From Gimesia sp. (lineage in GTDB: Bacteria > Planctomycetota > Planctomycetia > Planctomycetales > Planctomycetaceae), in assembly GCF_040219335.1 (NCBI RefSeq), contig NZ_JAVJSQ010000012.1:124001-188000 (forward strand): 64,000 nt of DNA. Reading direction: 5' to 3'. Shown one piece after another: positions 44,901 to 53,979 of the stretch. The notes under the pieces were generated by a model. The model had not been told where the DNA came from. It saw only the letters and a program-made list of their open reading frames with translations, and made no database searches. The first letter of the stretch is position 1; every line of letters begins with the position of its first letter. Made by a program: the position numbers and the translations under genes.

Positions 44901-45054
44901 TCTCTCTAGCTAAGGGGACACGATATACCGACGCAGAAAACATCCCTTTGTTCTCGCTTTGTCGTTCAAGTCTCTGCAGGAGATTCGACAGCAAATATGA
45001 AGTTGCGACAAAATTTGTGAAAATACTTCTGTTTCACGGAAAAGCGGTCTAAGC

Positions 45055-45083
45055 TGTTGCACCGTCTCAGCATACGATATAAT
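45055..45083 (+). promoter_or_regulatory. Putative promoter of the ECF sigma/kinase operon
   Basis: A perfect -10 TATAAT lies at 45078-45083. The -35 is weak (TGTTGC at 45055-45060, 17-base spacer, or TTGCAC at 45057 with 15). The start codon of the sigma gene is 47 bases downstream. Confidence 0.4.
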
Positions 45084-45129
45084 TCAGTGTCCCAGGACAG
45101 AGTTTCGTTTTTCAGGAAAACAGTCGCGA

Positions 45130-45747
45130 ATGTCTTTAATCGAAGAGACTGTCACACAGTGGATTGATCAGTTAAAAACGGGCGATGCGCGCGCTGCGCA
45201 ACGGCTGTGGGAATCCTACTTTCTGGAAATGGTGGAAGTGGCCCGCAGAAAGCTGCAGGGGGCACCTCGCGCTGTAGCTGATGAAGAAGATGTCGCGCTC
45301 AGTGCTTTTAAAAGTTTTTGTCTGGGAGCGCAGAATGGCCGCTTTTCACAAGTCACCGATCGAGAAAACCTGTGGCCGCTCCTGGTGGCAATTACCTCGC
45401 ATAAGTCCGTTGACCTGATACGCCATGAGAATCGGAAAAAACGGGGAGGCAGTGGTTCCAGCGGCACTGAATCAGAACGCAACAAACAAAGTTCTCCCGT
45501 TGATTTTGAGCAGATTATTCAGAGTCAACCTTCCCCTGAATTCACTGTCCAACTGGCCGAGGAACTGGAACGCCTGCTCGATTTATTGGACAAAACCGGC
45601 GATTCGACATTAAGACAGGTTGCGTTAGCCAAAATGGAAGGGGAAACTACAACTGAAATTGCCGAACAGCTGGGTTGTGCCCGTCGTACGATTGAACGGA
45701 AGCTTCAGCTGATTACCCGTCTTTGGCAAGAGGATTGCAATTTGTGA
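45130..45747 (+). CDS. ECF-subfamily RNA polymerase sigma factor
   Basis: This 205-residue protein has the sigma-2 region (about 15-95) and the sigma-4 HTH (about 150-200) with EIAEQLGCARRTIERKLQLI. The linker is rich in Arg, Ser, Gly and Asn. No anti-sigma gene is adjacent; instead a Ser/Thr kinase gene overlaps its stop codon by four bases (GTGA). That coupling fits the sigma factors controlled by phosphorylation (STPK-linked ECF groups, such as ECF43 in Vibrio), known mostly from Planctomycetes and Proteobacteria. The assignment to a group is inference. Confidence 0.85.
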   Translation: MSLIEETVTQWIDQLKTGDARAAQRLWESYFLEMVEVARRKLQGAPRAVADEEDVALSAFKSFCLGAQNGRFSQVTDRENLWPLLVAITSHKSVDLIRHENRKKRGGSGSSGTESERNKQSSPVDFEQIIQSQPSPEFTVQLAEELERLLDLLDKTGDSTLRQVALAKMEGETTTEIAEQLGCARRTIERKLQLITRLWQEDCNL

Positions 45748-48284
45748 AGTCGCGAAATGGAACAGATTTCGAACAGCTCCCTTCAGATCTGATGCTCAAA
45801 ATCAATCAGTTGTGTGATCAGTTTGAAACAGAGCTCAGGCAGGGAGATCTACCGTCAATTACAGATTGGCTGGATCATGTTGCCGTCGAATATCGCGAAG
45901 TAATTCTAAAAGAACTGATACCGCTGGAAATCGAGCACCGGATTCAGACTGGTGACATTCCGCAGGTCAGCGACTATCTGCAGCCGTTTCCCCTGCTGGA
46001 CCAGGACTGGTTATTGGAAACGATTGGAACGGCCAGAGCTGAACTGAAACCTGCAAAAGCGAACGATCTGTCATCAGGCTCTCAGGGAAATTCCATAGAG
46101 TCCTACAGGGAGCGGATTATTCAGTCCGGGGTCCTGGCAGCCTCTGAACTCACTGAAATTCTCGAAACGGCTGAATCACTTTCGTCTGCAGATGAAATGG
46201 CAGAGTTGCTGACCCAGTCCGGTCGACTTACGACATATCAGAGTCAGATGCTGCTCGAACCGGAATGCCGTCCGTTGCTGATTGGCGAATATTTGATCCA
46301 GGAACCGATCGGCTCAGGGGGCATGGGGACGGTTTATAAAGCCATTCATCGGCGGATGAAACGGCTTGTAGCCCTGAAAGTCATTCGCGCCGACCTGGAT
46401 CAGAATCCGGAACGGCTGAAGCGATTCGAGCGAGAAGTGCAGACCGCCGCTCGCCTCTCTCATCCCCATATTGTAACCGCTTACGATGCCGGGGAATCAC
46501 AGGGAATCCATTATCTGATCTGCGAATACATCGATGGTGAAAGTCTTACTCAACTGGTACGGGATTCGGGACCACTTGATTTTGCAGACGCGTTGCATTG
46601 TCTGCAACAGATCGCGGAAGGCTTGGATTATGCCCATTCCCAGGGGGTGATTCATCGGGATATAAAGCCGGCGAATATTTTAGTCGATGATCAGGGAGAC
46701 CTGAAAATCCTGGATATGGGGCTGGCCCGCCTGCAGGAATCATCAGCGGACATTCTCACCAACGGAGAGCAGACCGAACTCACCTCCAGCCAGATTTTCA
46801 TGGGGACCATCGATTACATGGCCCCGGAACAGGCACGGAATACCAGATTAGCCGACCATCGCTCTGATATTTACAGCCTGGGTTGCACATTCTATTTCCT
46901 GCTGACAGGGAAACCTGTCTACTCCGGGGAGACCACAGTCGAGCGGATACTCGCTCACAAGGAACAGCCGATACCTCGTCTGTCGAGCGTCTGCAACCAG
47001 GTCCCAACTGACTTTGACACGATTTTTTCAAAGATGCTGGCCAAGGAACCTGACGAACGGTATTCGGGCGTGAGCGATTTATTGCAGGATCTGCAAAATT
47101 TCAATCGCAGCTACGATGCAGAGCAGACAGCAATGCACCGTGCTTCTGAGACTACTGATTTCCAGACAGAGGCAACGAATGCAGCAGAATTCTGGGCCAG
47201 TCAGACGACCAGGGAGCAGCCCGCGGTATCCGATTATACGGTGATGGCTGGAACCACTGTGCAACACCAGGCCCCTCCTGCAGTCAGACGGCGTGGATTG
47301 ATCTGGGGGGGCGCTGCGGTCGCAGCAGCGGTACTGCTTATGTTCCTGTTCAGGAATCCGCAACGTCAGTTGACAGAAGATTCGACTGCTGGTGCTCTGG
47401 AGACGACTCCAGGTCAGTCCGGTCAACTCGATGCCGGAACAATACAGGCAGAGTATGCAAAGCAGGTTCAAATGCCTGCGAAGACCAGTGAGAGAATCTC
47501 TGATGGTCCTGAGCCGGTGATGCTCAACCTGACTTTAATTCCTCCCGGCGAGTTCGTCATGGGGACGGAAGAGACAGATCCCGTTGCCTATGACGCGCCA
47601 ACACATCCTGTGAAACTGACACGCCCGTTTTATATCGGGACGACTGAAGTGTCGAATCAGTTGTTCCAGAGTTTCGTTGATGAAACCAGCTATCGCACCG
47701 ATGCAGAACGGGCTGGCGGGTACGGAATGACTGGTGGTAGCTGGAATCGGTCGGGAAATTATTACTGGAATAATCTCGGTGAGCTACCTGTGCAGAAAAC
47801 TGCGCCGGCCGTCAATATCAGCTGGAATGATGCTGTCGCGTTTTGTGAATGGCTCACTCGAAAGACGGGGGCTATTTATCGGCTTCCCACTGAGGCGGAA
47901 TGGGAGTATGCCTGCCGGGCTGGAACGCAATACCCCTGGTTTTTTGGAGATAGCCCCGAGGATATGGCACAGTATGCGTGGTTCCAGGGGAATGCCGAAG
48001 GCAAGGTATATCCTGCGAAACAGAAGCAGCCTAACGCATTCGGACTCTATGACATCTATGGTAATGAGTGGGAATGGTGCCAGGACTTCTACGCCGCCGA
48101 CTATTACCGTAACTCTCCCTCCGAAAACCCGACCGGTCCCGCAGAAGGCACCGAACGGGTACGTCGTGGGGGCGGCTTTCAACAGCCCGCCGGTCAAATG
48201 ACTTCTTATATCCGCGGTCATGGACCACCAGAGACACCTTCGCGCGGTGCATTCAGAGTGGTCCGGGAAATACCCGTTGACTAA
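45744..48284 (+). CDS. Ser/Thr protein kinase fused to a formylglycine-enzyme-like domain
   Basis: From the GTG at 45744 (AGAGGA ribosome-binding site at 45729-45734) this protein has 846 residues. An N-terminal helical domain (1-175) is followed by the kinase (about 183-450), with GSGGMG (190-195), Lys212, Glu231, HRDIKPAN (304-311) and DMG at 324-326 instead of DFG, and APE at 360-362. A membrane helix spans 519-536. The C-terminal 595-843 is a SUMF1/FGE-sulfatase fold (IPPGEFVMGTEE, LPTEAEWEYACRAG, EWEWCQDFY), facing outside. True FGE carries two cysteines in the stretch after RRGG; here it reads RRGGGFQQPAGQM with none, so it is probably a sensor or binding module and not an enzyme. Confidence 0.88.
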   Translation: MKSRNGTDFEQLPSDLMLKINQLCDQFETELRQGDLPSITDWLDHVAVEYREVILKELIPLEIEHRIQTGDIPQVSDYLQPFPLLDQDWLLETIGTARAELKPAKANDLSSGSQGNSIESYRERIIQSGVLAASELTEILETAESLSSADEMAELLTQSGRLTTYQSQMLLEPECRPLLIGEYLIQEPIGSGGMGTVYKAIHRRMKRLVALKVIRADLDQNPERLKRFEREVQTAARLSHPHIVTAYDAGESQGIHYLICEYIDGESLTQLVRDSGPLDFADALHCLQQIAEGLDYAHSQGVIHRDIKPANILVDDQGDLKILDMGLARLQESSADILTNGEQTELTSSQIFMGTIDYMAPEQARNTRLADHRSDIYSLGCTFYFLLTGKPVYSGETTVERILAHKEQPIPRLSSVCNQVPTDFDTIFSKMLAKEPDERYSGVSDLLQDLQNFNRSYDAEQTAMHRASETTDFQTEATNAAEFWASQTTREQPAVSDYTVMAGTTVQHQAPPAVRRRGLIWGGAAVAAAVLLMFLFRNPQRQLTEDSTAGALETTPGQSGQLDAGTIQAEYAKQVQMPAKTSERISDGPEPVMLNLTLIPPGEFVMGTEETDPVAYDAPTHPVKLTRPFYIGTTEVSNQLFQSFVDETSYRTDAERAGGYGMTGGSWNRSGNYYWNNLGELPVQKTAPAVNISWNDAVAFCEWLTRKTGAIYRLPTEAEWEYACRAGTQYPWFFGDSPEDMAQYAWFQGNAEGKVYPAKQKQPNAFGLYDIYGNEWEWCQDFYAADYYRNSPSENPTGPAEGTERVRRGGGFQQPAGQMTSYIRGHGPPETPSRGAFRVVREIPVD

Positions 48285-48293
48285 AGGTTTTAA

Positions 48294-49661
48294 CTAGCGT
48301 GTTTCCGTCGGTTCAACAAAACCTTCCACGGGACGCTCCCGATAGATCCGCTCGCGGAAGTTCCCCAGGAAACGCCAGAGCTTCGGCTGGGACAGGTTCA
48401 CCTCTGCCATCACCAGTGTCCCCCAGTCTTTGCCGATCGAAAGCATCTTGCCTTCCTTGTTGATGATCGTTGTTTTCATCCAGTCTCGGTCGGGATCTGT
48501 ATAGGTGCTGGTGACGAGAAAGACCTGATTTTCGATGGCACGTGCCTTGGCGAGTGTCGGGTTCCCGCCCCAGATCGGCATGGCAATGACTTCAGCCCCA
48601 TTGTTGGCCAGGTTTCGGGCCACTTCAGGAAAATGAACATCCCAGCAGATCATCATTCCCAGTTTCCCGAAGCGGGTGTCAAAGACTGGATATTCTTTCC
48701 CCGGCGAGATACCGTGCTCAATTTCTTCACGGGGAAGACAGACTTTCCGATATTTACCCACCAGCTTCCCATCAGGGCCGATCAAAGCTGCTGTGTTATA
48801 AACGAGGTCTCCCGATTGTTCCAGCAGGCCTGCCACAATATACAGATTAAATTCCTTCGCGAGTTTGCCGAAATATTCGGTTGAAGGGCCGGGGACCGGT
48901 TCAGCCACATCTGCGTAATCCAGGCCTGTGCCGCACATGGTGAGACACTCCGGAAGACAGATCAGGTCAGCCTGTTTCTTACCTGCTTCTGCGATCAGCG
49001 GAGCGAACTGTTGGCAGTTCTCCATCGCTGACTTTCCATTGCGAGGACGCAAATGAGCGGATGCCAGTCGGATGATTCGCTGCGCGGGAGCAGCTTCAGG
49101 ATTCAATTCCGGCAGACTCCACAGAACGCGTCCCTGACCGGCCCAGCGGAGATGTAGTTCTACTTTGGCTTGCGTCGCCTCTGTCGGGACCGGATACACG
49201 TCGGTTACTTCGGTCCAGCCTGCTTTGTTTGTATTTCCATCTGCGGGGAAAACGGGTCTCACTCTGTCATCGGCCCCCTGGACGCGCGAAGGAATCAACT
49301 TCCCTTTTTCATCGAGCCATGTGATTTTGACGACTGCATTGCGGCGCGGAACAGCGAGTCCTTCGGTTTTTCTCCAGACATGAAAGCGATATCCCTGTCC
49401 TCCTTTGACCGGGAATGTTTTTACCCACGCTCCATGCGATTCTGTCTGGTCGGGAGCAGCAGAGATTGCCAGCACCCCTTTACCATCGAAGGAACCCTGG
49501 GGGAGATAGCTGAACTCCGGCTTGACCGGTTCGCGCATCGCCATCTGTTGCCAGCCCTCAGGCAAGGGCTCACCCGCTGATATTGAAGTGTTCTGTAGCA
49601 ATAGAGTCAGCAGAATTCCTAACAGTAAGGAGATAGACGGTGACTTAAGGGAAGAATTCAT
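48294..49661 (-). CDS. Exported nitrilase-superfamily amidohydrolase
   Basis: This 455-residue protein has a signal peptide (1-29), a beta-sandwich domain (about 32-185) and a carbon-nitrogen hydrolase domain (about 195-440). The catalytic triad is visible: Glu238 in LPE, Lys306 in KYRKVCLPRE, Cys339 in MICWDVHFPE. Substrates in the family are amides, ureas and nitriles; the substrate here is unknown. The exported location and sandwich domain, perhaps carbohydrate-binding, are unusual. It is 17 bases downstream of glpD, so it is co-transcribed with GlpD and the acetyltransferase gene. The end lies 9 bases from the convergent kinase gene. Confidence 0.85.
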   Translation of the reverse strand: MNSSLKSPSISLLLGILLTLLLQNTSISAGEPLPEGWQQMAMREPVKPEFSYLPQGSFDGKGVLAISAAPDQTESHGAWVKTFPVKGGQGYRFHVWRKTEGLAVPRRNAVVKITWLDEKGKLIPSRVQGADDRVRPVFPADGNTNKAGWTEVTDVYPVPTEATQAKVELHLRWAGQGRVLWSLPELNPEAAPAQRIIRLASAHLRPRNGKSAMENCQQFAPLIAEAGKKQADLICLPECLTMCGTGLDYADVAEPVPGPSTEYFGKLAKEFNLYIVAGLLEQSGDLVYNTAALIGPDGKLVGKYRKVCLPREEIEHGISPGKEYPVFDTRFGKLGMMICWDVHFPEVARNLANNGAEVIAMPIWGGNPTLAKARAIENQVFLVTSTYTDPDRDWMKTTIINKEGKMLSIGKDWGTLVMAEVNLSQPKLWRFLGNFRERIYRERPVEGFVEPTETR

Positions 49662-49678
49662 GAGAAGACCTTTCGGTT

Positions 49679-51382
49679 TTACGTTGTAACAACCGCTTTA
49701 CCGTAAAATTGATCAAGGTGCGTTTTGTAAGATTGTATCAGATCAGGAGCCTGCTCAGGTAACACTTTACCGGCTGCAACAAGGCATTCTGCGAGATCCT
49801 CTAACGTCTCTTCCTTGAGTATTTCGGAGAAGATCAGCATTAAACGACGTTCGACAAGGTCACCTAGAGTTTCTGCCCACTCATGCTCAATGGTCCAGGC
49901 AACATACTGGCGTGGCAGTGAAGTCCCCCGGATCAGTTCCGGAGAAAACTCGGGCAGAGAATCGAGAATCTCCTCCAGATAGGTTCCCTGCAGCGTCCAG
50001 AGAGCTTGAATGCTTTCCCTCGGGAGCGAGTATTTTTCCGCAAGCCGATCCAGCTCCGCGTTGAAAATGGCTTCTGTCTGCGGGTAGCCTTCTGCACCGG
50101 GAACCAGGCGGGTTTTGGATTGTGAGATATAACTTTTTCCCAGTTTTCGCAGAATCCGATCGGAAATTTTTTCGGCAAAGGCCCGCCAGGAGGTCAGTTT
50201 GCCCCCGACCAGTGTGACAATCCAGCCGAAGGGGCCTTCATAATCTTTCAGCGAATGATCGCGGGAGATCGAAGCGGCTTTCCCCTGTGGCTGATAAGGC
50301 AGAGGACGAACACCACTGTAATGCAGGTTGATGTCCTCAAGGGTGAGTTCAACCTGGGGGAAAACCATGTTGACCATGTCAACCAGGTATTTCAGTTCCT
50401 CCGGACTCGCGGTGACATCCAGCGGATTACCTTCCACGCGGACATCGGTCGTGCCGATCAAGGTGGATTCACCAAAGGGGAGAATGAAAACCAGTCGACC
50501 ATCGCTGGCTTCGGAATAGACGGCTTGTGTGCCCAGCGCCTCACGCAGCCCAGCGTGAAACGAAATAATGTGGCTGCCCTTGGTTCCCCCCATCAGACGG
50601 GGGGACGGTACATCAATCTGTTCCAGCGTCAGATCACCACAGGCACCCGAAGCGTTGACGATAACGGTCGGAACAAATTCACGCTCAGGTTGTCCGTCCG
50701 CGTTCAGATTGCGAATCACCGCAGTCCGCTCTTTCAGCCTGACCTGGTGGTAGGTCAGCAGTTCGAATTCGATGCCTTTCTCACGGGCAATACGCTGGCA
50801 ATCATGCAGCAGCGCGACGACGAAGCGTTCGGGAAATCGCATTTGAGCATCAGAATAGCAGGCCATCCAGCGGAATTTGGACGCATTGATTTGAGGAAGT
50901 CCCGTTTCCCCGACATTATGAACGGAATGACGGGGGAGATTTCCCTTTGATGCGAACCAGTCGTAGAGTGTCAGTCCGATGTTGACCAGGTACAGTCCGC
51001 GTTCTGAAGAGAAATTCAAATGCGAGGTCAGCCAGGGAACACCCGGCACACGGAAACCACTCAGGAACCGCAGCCCGGAAGAGGGGATTCCCGATGCCCG
51101 ATGAGCCAGGGGAATTGCAAAACGCAGGGGCTTAACCAGGTGGGGAGCCAGGTTAAGCAGGATGCCCCGTTCGTGAACCGATTCGCTTACGAGTGAAAAA
51201 TCGCCGTATTCCAGATACCTGAGACCACCATGAATCAAGCGGGATGATTTCGACGTCGCCCCCTGTGAGAGGTCTCCCTGATCGACGATCGTCACCGGCA
51301 TATCGTTGAGTAGCAGTTCCCTGGCGATCGCAACGCCATTGATGCCGGCACCGAGGATGAGTGCCCGCTCTGATTGATTCAT
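49679..51382 (-). CDS. glpD: Aerobic-type glycerol-3-phosphate dehydrogenase GlpD
   Basis: This membrane-associated flavoprotein oxidises sn-glycerol-3-phosphate to dihydroxyacetone phosphate and reduces quinone. The 567 residues match the family. FAD-binding GAGINGVAIARELL (12-25), GATSKSSRLIHGGLRYLEYGDF, GGTKGSHI and LVGGKLTSWRAFAEK are typical motifs. The ATG at 51382 has an AGGAA-type ribosome-binding site. It lies 22 bases after an acetyltransferase gene and 17 bases before the nitrilase gene. No glpK or glpF is in the window. Confidence 0.93.
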   Translation of the reverse strand: MNQSERALILGAGINGVAIARELLLNDMPVTIVDQGDLSQGATSKSSRLIHGGLRYLEYGDFSLVSESVHERGILLNLAPHLVKPLRFAIPLAHRASGIPSSGLRFLSGFRVPGVPWLTSHLNFSSERGLYLVNIGLTLYDWFASKGNLPRHSVHNVGETGLPQINASKFRWMACYSDAQMRFPERFVVALLHDCQRIAREKGIEFELLTYHQVRLKERTAVIRNLNADGQPEREFVPTVIVNASGACGDLTLEQIDVPSPRLMGGTKGSHIISFHAGLREALGTQAVYSEASDGRLVFILPFGESTLIGTTDVRVEGNPLDVTASPEELKYLVDMVNMVFPQVELTLEDINLHYSGVRPLPYQPQGKAASISRDHSLKDYEGPFGWIVTLVGGKLTSWRAFAEKISDRILRKLGKSYISQSKTRLVPGAEGYPQTEAIFNAELDRLAEKYSLPRESIQALWTLQGTYLEEILDSLPEFSPELIRGTSLPRQYVAWTIEHEWAETLGDLVERRLMLIFSEILKEETLEDLAECLVAAGKVLPEQAPDLIQSYKTHLDQFYGKAVVTT

Positions 51383-51404
51383 TGAGGTTGTTCCTGCCTG
51401 AAGT

Positions 51405-51863
51405 TTAAGTGGTCGGTTGGAATTCCATGATCAGACGATGCTCATGCGGGCGATAGTAGCCCTCCACCCGGGTCCGGACATTGAATCCGAAGCTTTCGTA
51501 GAGTTTGACTGCGGGGGTGTTTTCCGGATTCACGGTCAGCAGTACAACGTCTTGTGCGTCTTGCAGTGCCTGCAGCATCAGGGCCGAGCCGATTCCCTTA
51601 CCGCGATAATCAGGGTGGACCATGATTTTATGAAGAAAAATTTCACTGGTATTCGTGGGGAACATCAAGAGCGCTCCTGTCACGAGTTCCCTTTGATCTG
51701 ATTGCGACTCCACGGCAATCAGAACCGTTGCATACTCACACCAGAGCCGCCAGGCATGCTCACCATCGGGAATGTAGGTGTCCGGCTCTTCGGGCCAGGC
51801 GATACGATCCAGGGCTGCTACATCCAGAAAATGACCCGGTTGAGCCAGTTTAATCTTATACAA
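51405..51863 (-). CDS. GNAT-family N-acetyltransferase
   Basis: This 152-residue protein has the GNAT fold with the acetyl-CoA motif HPDYRGKGIGSALMLQALQ and the C-terminal VNPENTPAVKLYESFGF. It starts with a TTG at 51863, eight bases from AAGG; no in-frame ATG fits. The substrate (a protein N-terminus, amine or antibiotic) is unknown. It is the first gene of a three-gene unit with glpD and the nitrilase gene. Confidence 0.82.
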   Translation of the reverse strand: MYKIKLAQPGHFLDVAALDRIAWPEEPDTYIPDGEHAWRLWCEYATVLIAVESQSDQRELVTGALLMFPTNTSEIFLHKIMVHPDYRGKGIGSALMLQALQDAQDVVLLTVNPENTPAVKLYESFGFNVRTRVEGYYRPHEHRLIMEFQPTT

Positions 51864-52049
51864 TCCAAAAGCCTTTCATTGTCGCTTTTCATCAGAGAAT
51901 CCGGGGCTGAGTTACTGAGTCCTATTGTACGATCTCATCTGAACTGTTTCGATCTTGATTGAATAGAATTCGGCGTTCCGGTAAAAGATTAAGTGGCTTT
52001 TGAATCCATCTTGAAACTATTCCACTGATAACATCTGCTCGTTGATCAC

Positions 52050-53207
52050 ATGACTTTCTCATCTATTCCCCACGTGGCACTGCTGATTGAAACATCCCGC
52101 TCCCATGGGCGCGGGCTGTTGAACGGCATTCGTCAGTTTATCGCAGAGAATGAAGAGTGGTCTGTTTTTCTGATGCCCCGTTCCCTGGATTCTCAGATTC
52201 CGGACTGGATCTCCCGCTGGAAAGGGGATGGAATTCTCAGTCGAACGACCAGCCAGGAAATGGCCGATGCGATTACCGCTTCGGGGATTACCACCGTGGA
52301 ATTGCGATCAACGAAACTCAGGCATGCCTTCCCGTTTCTGGGGATCGATAACCGGGCCATGGGACGACTGGTCGCTGAGCATTTTCTCGAACGCGGGATT
52401 CGTCACTTCGGTGTCTACGAAATCGGTATCGAAGTCTATTTTGAAGAACGCAGGGACAATTACATTCAAACGATCCAGCAGGCGGGTTACGAAGTGAGTG
52501 TGTTTTCCGCGGCAGAAGATTCGGAGGCTCCCCGCGAATGGGAGAAGCACCAGGAACAGATGGCGAACTGGGTACGTGGTCTCCCCAAACCGGTGGGGAT
52601 CATGGCGTGTACCGATCAGCTCGGTTTCTGGCTACTGGATGCCTGTGATCGGGCGGGAATCTCAGTTCCTGATGAAGTGGCCGTCGTCGGCGTCGAGAAT
52701 GACGAGATCCTCTGCATGATGGCCCGGCCGCCACTTTCGAGCGTGGCTTTCAACTCAGCCCGGATTGGTTACGAGGCGGCAGCGTTGTTGAGTAGATTGA
52801 TGCAGGGGGAACCAGTCCCGGAAGAACCGTTCATGATTGATCCCCTGGGAATTGTAACCCGGCAGTCTTCTGATGTCGTCGCCGTGGATGATCCGGAATT
52901 GGCCATGGCGCTGCGGTTCATTCGCGAAAATGCCTGTCGTGGAATTCAAGTGGGGGATATTCTCAAACAGGTTCCGCTTTCTCGAACCGCACTGGAACGG
53001 CAAATGAAAGCGGCCATCGGACGCTCACCCAAAGCAGAGATTCTCCGTAATCAGCTGGAACGCGCCAAAGAGCTGCTCGTATCGACCGAATTATCTCTGG
53101 CACAGATCTCCGAGCGCGTCGGATTTCGTCACGCGCAGCATTTCAGCACGATTTTCAAAGAGAAACTGGGGGAAACGCCGGGATCCTATCGTGCTAAAAT
53201 GCACTGA
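52050..53207 (+). CDS. XylR-type AraC-family transcriptional regulator
   Basis: This 385-residue protein has a LacI/periplasmic-binding-protein-like sensor domain (about 8-270) and a C-terminal AraC HTH pair (about 285-385), with LSLAQISERVGFRHAQHFSTIFKEKLGETPGSYR as the signature. It is the domain order of E. coli XylR, which activates xylose genes. It lies 164 bases upstream of a five-gene sugar-related operon on the same strand and is likely its regulator. A ligand cannot be named; a sugar is the best guess. Confidence 0.9.
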   Translation: MTFSSIPHVALLIETSRSHGRGLLNGIRQFIAENEEWSVFLMPRSLDSQIPDWISRWKGDGILSRTTSQEMADAITASGITTVELRSTKLRHAFPFLGIDNRAMGRLVAEHFLERGIRHFGVYEIGIEVYFEERRDNYIQTIQQAGYEVSVFSAAEDSEAPREWEKHQEQMANWVRGLPKPVGIMACTDQLGFWLLDACDRAGISVPDEVAVVGVENDEILCMMARPPLSSVAFNSARIGYEAAALLSRLMQGEPVPEEPFMIDPLGIVTRQSSDVVAVDDPELAMALRFIRENACRGIQVGDILKQVPLSRTALERQMKAAIGRSPKAEILRNQLERAKELLVSTELSLAQISERVGFRHAQHFSTIFKEKLGETPGSYRAKMH

Positions 53208-53371
53208 GATAACGCTTTAATGACGGGATTCTGAAGCATTTCCAGGTCACAATAGTGAATTGATACGCAAAACCTGATAATGTTTATGGGAATCCGTAAT
53301 GACGGGGAGGGGATCCCTCGTAAAATTAATTCCGTTCGAAGTTCATATTTTACGTAGAAGGAAAGACTTGA

Positions 53372-53935
53372 ATGAACAAGGTGCTGATCATCGTTGGTGA
53401 TGCCACAGAAACTGTCGATACGCTGTATCCCTACTATCGCCTGATTGAGGGAGGCTATGAACCTGTCGTCGCAGCTCCCGAAAAACGGCGGTACCAGATG
53501 GTATTGCATGAAGTCAAACCGGGCTGGACCATCACTAAAGAATGGGAAGGGTATTCGATCGAAGCAGACATCGCTTTCAAAGATATCAAAGAAGAAGAAT
53601 ACCTGGGTATCTTTTTCAGTGGTGGACGTGCGCCAGAGTACATTCGCGACGACGAGGATCTGATCCGCATCACCCAGCATTTCTTCGAAACCGGAAAGCC
53701 GATCGCTTCCGTCTGCCATGGAGTGGAAATTCCAGCGCGGGCCGGGTGCGTCAAAGGACGTCGTATGGCCACTGTGCCCAAGTGTCAGTTTGATCTGGAA
53801 GTCTGTGGTGGCATTTTTGTCAATGAGCCTTGCGTGATTGACGGGAATCTCGTCAGCGGTCGCACCTACCATGACCATGGACACTATATTGGGCCCTGGA
53901 TGAAAATGCTGGATGAAGCCCAGAGCCAGTTCTGA
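53372..53935 (+). CDS. DJ-1/PfpI-family protein
   Basis: This 187-residue flavodoxin-like fold protein has the nucleophile-elbow cysteine in SVCHGVEIPARAG and the preceding GGRAPEYIRDDED. It could be a glyoxalase/deglycase, chaperone or amidase; DJ-1-like activity is not certain. The ATG at 53372 follows GAAAGGA... with AAGGAAAG. It is the first gene of the operon and is separated from the oxidoreductase gene by 44 bases. Confidence 0.85.
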   Translation: MNKVLIIVGDATETVDTLYPYYRLIEGGYEPVVAAPEKRRYQMVLHEVKPGWTITKEWEGYSIEADIAFKDIKEEEYLGIFFSGGRAPEYIRDDEDLIRITQHFFETGKPIASVCHGVEIPARAGCVKGRRMATVPKCQFDLEVCGGIFVNEPCVIDGNLVSGRTYHDHGHYIGPWMKMLDEAQSQF

Positions 53936-53979
53936 TTTGAATTCAATAACTAATCTTGCCAGCGCAACAGGAGAGTGTA

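Noticed and set aside
47520..48284. Considered as a true formylglycine-generating enzyme for the sulfatase at 57150
   Set aside because: The cysteine-bearing stretch after RRGG has no cysteines, so it cannot be a classical FGE.
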